Both the position numbers and the translations under genes were made by a program. From positions 1-64,000 of the forward strand of contig NZ_JADPKS010000126.1 of the NCBI RefSeq assembly GCF_023074175.1: a stretch of 64,000 nucleotides of DNA, written 5' to 3'. Each line of letters starts with the position of its first letter. Positions within the stretch are counted from its first letter, which is position 1. The notes under the pieces are model-generated. The model was not told the origin of the DNA. It saw nothing but the letters and a program-made list of their open reading frames with translations, and made no database searches. This DNA is from Bradyrhizobium sp. 139. Lineage in GTDB: Bacteria > Pseudomonadota > Alphaproteobacteria > Rhizobiales > Xanthobacteraceae. Shown here one piece after another: positions 61,060-64,000 of this stretch.

Positions 61060-61551
61060 ATGGCGCGCCAGCCAGACGACAAAGCAGCCGCAAAGTTTTC
61101 CAGCGAGGATTCCGCGCTCGTCCGCGAGCTCGCTTTGTTGCTCGATGAGACCAGCCTCACCGAGATCGAAATCGAACGTGCCGGCCTTCGCCTGCGCGTC
61201 GCCCGCAACATCAGCGTCGCCGCGACCATGCCGATGCAGATGGCAGCCGCCCCCGCCCTGTCGGCGGCCGCAGCTGCCGCCGCGCCGGCTGCTGCCGCGG
61301 CCGACCTGTCGAAGCACCCCGGCGCCGTGATCTCGCCGATGGTCGGCACCGCCTATTGGGCGCCGGAGCCCGGCGCCAAGCCGTTCATCGAGGTTGGCAG
61401 CAAGGTCTCGGTCGGCCAGACGTTGCTGATCATCGAAGCCATGAAGACCATGAACCAGATCCCCTCGCCGCGCGCCGGCACGGTGACGCAGATCCTGATC
61501 GAAGACGGCCAGCCGGTCGAGTATGGCGAGCCGCTCGTCATCATTGAGTAA
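61060..61551 (+). CDS. accB: Acetyl-CoA carboxylase biotin carboxyl carrier protein
   Basis: A 163-residue BCCP. An N-terminal region of about 60 residues and an Ala-rich hinge ([15 protein letters not shown]) precede the biotinyl domain. The biotinylated lysine is Lys129 in EAMKTMNQ. It carries CO2 between the biotin carboxylase (AccC, next gene) and the transferase subunits, which are not in the window. The ATG at 61060 is used because upstream residues read as noise. AccC starts 62 bases after the stop. Confidence 0.96.
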   Translation: MARQPDDKAAAKFSSEDSALVRELALLLDETSLTEIEIERAGLRLRVARNISVAATMPMQMAAAPALSAAAAAAAPAAAAADLSKHPGAVISPMVGTAYWAPEPGAKPFIEVGSKVSVGQTLLIIEAMKTMNQIPSPRAGTVTQILIEDGQPVEYGEPLVIIE

Positions 61552-61613
61552 CGGCCAGGGGCGGCCAGCCGCCCTCGCCGCTTTCCGCGCGCCATTCGTC
61601 CCTTAAGGACACC

Positions 61614-62969
61614 ATGTTCGACAAGATCCTCATAGCCAATCGCGGCGAGATCGCCCTTCGCATCCTGCGCGCCTGCAAGGAGCTCGGGATCGCGACAGTT
61701 GCCGTGCACTCCACCGCCGACGCCGATGCCATGCATGTGCGCCTGTCGGATGAGAGCGTCTGCATCGGGCCACCACCGTCCAAGGACAGCTATCTCAACG
61801 TGCCCGCGCTGCTTGCGGCCTGCGAGATCACCGGCGCGGACGCCGTGCATCCCGGCTACGGCTTCCTCTCGGAGAACGCGCGTTTCGCCGAAATCCTTTC
61901 CGAGCACAATCTGCACTTCATCGGCCCCAAGGCCGAGCACATCCGCCTGATGGGCGACAAGATCGAGGCCAAGAAGACGGCCAGGAAGCTCGGCATTCCC
62001 GTGGTGCCCGGCTCAGACGGTGCGGTCGGCCCCGAGGACGACGCGATGGCGATCGCCAGGAAGATCGGCTTTCCCGTGCTGGTGAAGGCGGCGGCCGGCG
62101 GCGGCGGCCGCGGCATGAAGGTCGCGCAGAGCGAGGCCGATCTTCAGGTCGCGCTGTCGACGGCGGCCAACGAAGCCAAATCCGCCTTCGGTGACGCGTC
62201 CGTTTATCTTGAAAAATACCTCCAGAAGCCGCGTCATATCGAGATCCAGATCCTCGGTGACGGCCGCGGCGGCGCGATCCATCTCGGTGAGCGCGACTGC
62301 TCGCTGCAACGCCGTCATCAGAAGGTCTGGGAGGAAGGCCCCTCGCCCGTTCTTACCGCCGCTGCACGCGCCAGGATCGGCGAAACCTGCGCCAAGGCGA
62401 TGCGCGAGATGAAATATCTCGGCGTCGGCACCATCGAATTCCTGTTCGAGGACGGCGAGTTCTACTTCATCGAGATGAACACCCGCATCCAGGTCGAGCA
62501 TCCCGTCACCGAGAGCATCACCGACATCGACCTCGTGCTTGAGCAGATCCGCATCGCCGCCGGCGGCGAATTGCCGGCGAAGCAGAGCGAGGTGCAGATT
62601 ATCGGCCACGCCATCGAGTGCCGGATCAACGCCGAGAATCCGCAAACCTTCCGTCCCTCGCCCGGCCGCATCACACAATATCACCCGCCCGGCGGCCTTG
62701 GCGTCCGCATCGATTCTGCGGTCTATCAGGGCTACACCATCCCGCCCTATTACGACTCCCTGGTTGGCAAGCTGATCGTGCACGGCAAGACCCGCAGCGA
62801 ATGCCTGATGCGGCTGCGCCGGGCGCTGGACGAGATGGTGGTCGAGGGCATCGAGACGACGCTGCCGCTGTTCCGCGACCTGGTGCGCCAGCCCTCGATC
62901 ATCGACGGCGACTATCACATCCACTGGCTGGAACAGTACCTCGCCGGCAAGGAACCGGCTGCGGGATAA
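61614..62969 (+). CDS. accC: Acetyl-CoA carboxylase biotin carboxylase subunit
   Basis: A 451-residue ATP-grasp enzyme that carboxylates biotin on AccB. Landmarks: [25 protein letters not shown], the glycine-rich ATP loop [33 protein letters not shown], and [16 protein letters not shown] with the catalytic Glu/Arg. It is complete and of family length. The operon accBC is preceded by aroQ. The next gene on the strand is a sensor kinase whose GTG lies about 100 bases on. Confidence 0.97.
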   Translation: MFDKILIANRGEIALRILRACKELGIATVAVHSTADADAMHVRLSDESVCIGPPPSKDSYLNVPALLAACEITGADAVHPGYGFLSENARFAEILSEHNLHFIGPKAEHIRLMGDKIEAKKTARKLGIPVVPGSDGAVGPEDDAMAIARKIGFPVLVKAAAGGGGRGMKVAQSEADLQVALSTAANEAKSAFGDASVYLEKYLQKPRHIEIQILGDGRGGAIHLGERDCSLQRRHQKVWEEGPSPVLTAAARARIGETCAKAMREMKYLGVGTIEFLFEDGEFYFIEMNTRIQVEHPVTESITDIDLVLEQIRIAAGGELPAKQSEVQIIGHAIECRINAENPQTFRPSPGRITQYHPPGGLGVRIDSAVYQGYTIPPYYDSLVGKLIVHGKTRSECLMRLRRALDEMVVEGIETTLPLFRDLVRQPSIIDGDYHIHWLEQYLAGKEPAAG

Positions 62970-63070
62970 TCCTCTCTCCCATGGAACCGCCTGGTCCCGA
63001 TTGCGTTCTGGACGGCGGGGATAGTTCCGAGGGGCCGTCTTGAGTTCCATTGACGTGAAGCGAGACCGTC

Positions 63071-64000
63071 GTGACGGCTGAGTCGCAACGACGGCGCGCC
63101 ATTTGGCAGATCCTGCTGTTCTCGGCGGGCCTTCTGGTGTTGACCGTGATCAGCGCCGGCTCCGTCTACCTGGTCAACAAGGCCAGAGACGATAGCAAAT
63201 GGGTGGTTCACACCATCGAGGCGGAGAACCAGATCAACGCTCTGCTGCTGGAAATCCGGCGTGCCGAGAGCGCCGCCCGCGGCTATCTCCTGACGCAAGG
63301 GGCGGATTTCAAGGCCGACCATGAGAAAGCCGTTGCAGCGATCATACCGGCCCTCGACCGGCTCACGCGCCTGACCGGCGATAATCCGGCGCAACGCGAA
63401 AGCATCGAGAAGCTGAGCACGGCCATCGAAACCCGGCTGGGTCAGTTCGCGCAGGAGCTGGATTTCACCGACCAGAATCAGCAGGACAAGGCCGCAGCGC
63501 TGGTCCGCGAGGCCGCCTCCACCGACACCACGGCCGAGATTGGCAAGGTCGCGGTCTCGATGATCCAGGAGGAGGAGCGCCTGTTCAGGCTCCGATCGGT
63601 CAATTCCGACCGCAGCCAGACACTGGCGGCCTCGATGACCGGCATCGGCTCGGGCCTCGTCGTGCTGCTGGCCCTGATCTCGATCTGGCTGGTACAGCGT
63701 TCGGCGCGGCGCCGCGACGAGGCCGAGGGGCGTCTGCGCGACGCCTACGCCAACCTCGAGGCCCTCGTCGATGAACGCACGGCAGACCTGCGCGAAGCCA
63801 ACGACGAGATCCAGCGCTTTGCCTATATCGTCAGCCACGATCTCCGCTCGCCACTCGTCAACATCATGGGCTTCACCAGCGAACTCGAAGAACTTGGCGG
63901 CGACATTTTCCGCCGCATCGGCGGCCTTACCCATGTCCCGGCCGACGGGCCGCCGCCGGCTGCCGGCGAGATCGCGCTCGAAGGTCCCGACAAGCAACTT
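63071..64000 (+). CDS. CHASE3 sensor histidine kinase (partial, cut by window end)
   Basis: 310 residues before the window ends. It has a short basic N-terminus, a membrane helix (about 12-35), a periplasmic four-helix CHASE3 domain (about 38-183, IRRAESAARGYLLTQGADF), a second membrane helix (about 188-208), a coiled coil, then HisKA with the phospho-acceptor His256 in FAYIVSHDLRSPLVNIMGF. Such kinases are often phytochrome-like or CHASE3-type sensors with an unknown signal; the partner regulator would lie beyond the window. The start is GTG at 63071; a stop in frame lies at 63056-63058, so there is no longer alternative. The ribosome site is weak (GAAGCGAG). Confidence 0.88.
   Translation, partial: MTAESQRRRAIWQILLFSAGLLVLTVISAGSVYLVNKARDDSKWVVHTIEAENQINALLLEIRRAESAARGYLLTQGADFKADHEKAVAAIIPALDRLTRLTGDNPAQRESIEKLSTAIETRLGQFAQELDFTDQNQQDKAAALVREAASTDTTAEIGKVAVSMIQEEERLFRLRSVNSDRSQTLAASMTGIGSGLVVLLALISIWLVQRSARRRDEAEGRLRDAYANLEALVDERTADLREANDEIQRFAYIVSHDLRSPLVNIMGFTSELEELGGDIFRRIGGLTHVPADGPPPAAGEIALEGPDKQL

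Overview
The window looks like a chromosomal segment of Bradyrhizobium or a close relative in the Rhizobiales. The evidence is GC-rich coding on both strands, two short outer-membrane beta-barrels with the 'AADLxARPYxKAP' mature N-terminus common in that group, the alphaproteobacterial suf gene order (iscS-like, sufB, C, D, S, T, A), the amiC/rne/mrcA/prfB block, the M48 protease/DsbA/aroQ/accB/accC block, and several palindromic repeats of types I recall from Bradyrhizobium genomes. This assignment rests on recognition, not a database search.

Layout. 1-8 kb: two Omp31-like barrels flank a small membrane protein and an SDR dehydrogenase; then a FAD monooxygenase, a two-helix membrane protein, a periplasmic caspase-like protein and an AraC regulator. 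8-12 kb: rhlE helicase, a GGDEF protein, a FabA-type dehydratase and a TfoX-domain protein whose C-terminus is encoded inside a dispersed repeat. 12.4-20.4 kb: a complete SUF iron-sulfur assembly cluster, with a second cysteine desulfurase upstream and a divergent alpha/beta hydrolase. 20.4-28 kb: an SMR/GST operon behind three copies of one operator motif, divergent anmK/tyrS, an MFS carrier, DoxX, a 28-residue membrane ORF and a chemoreceptor. 28-38 kb: a giant AsmA/YhdP-like protein, an H1-tailed peroxiredoxin, an M23 peptidase, a DUF6502-DUF5666 pair, and a glycosyltransferase preceded by a 53-residue membrane protein. 38-50 kb: a branched-chain-type solute-binding protein, EamA, a beta-hydroxyacid dehydrogenase, prfB (with a programmed +1 frameshift), PBP1A, an AmiC-type amidase and RNase E. 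50-64 kb: a DadA-like oxidase, an XRE regulator divergent from an epimerase-like protein, DctA, BioY, an aminotransferase, an M48 protease, a DsbA-like protein, a DUF1236 protein behind a match to the EcfG stress promoter, aroQ, accBC, and a CHASE3 histidine kinase cut by the window end.

Functional themes. Most of the segment is core housekeeping: Fe-S assembly, cell-wall synthesis and turnover, translation termination, RNA decay, fatty-acid and shikimate precursors. Envelope, stress and signalling genes are interspersed. I see no phage, insertion sequence, CRISPR array, tRNA or rRNA, and no obvious horizontally acquired island. The most interesting signals are regulatory or structural: the prfB recoding site, the His/Asp-rich insertion splitting the RNase E S1 domain, the triple ATGCANCTGCAT operator, a GGAAC-N16-CGTT promoter, the direct-repeat operator between the XRE regulator and the epimerase, a possible Irr site inside the suf cluster, small ORFs below the usual length cut-off, and short perfect tandem duplications at four places.
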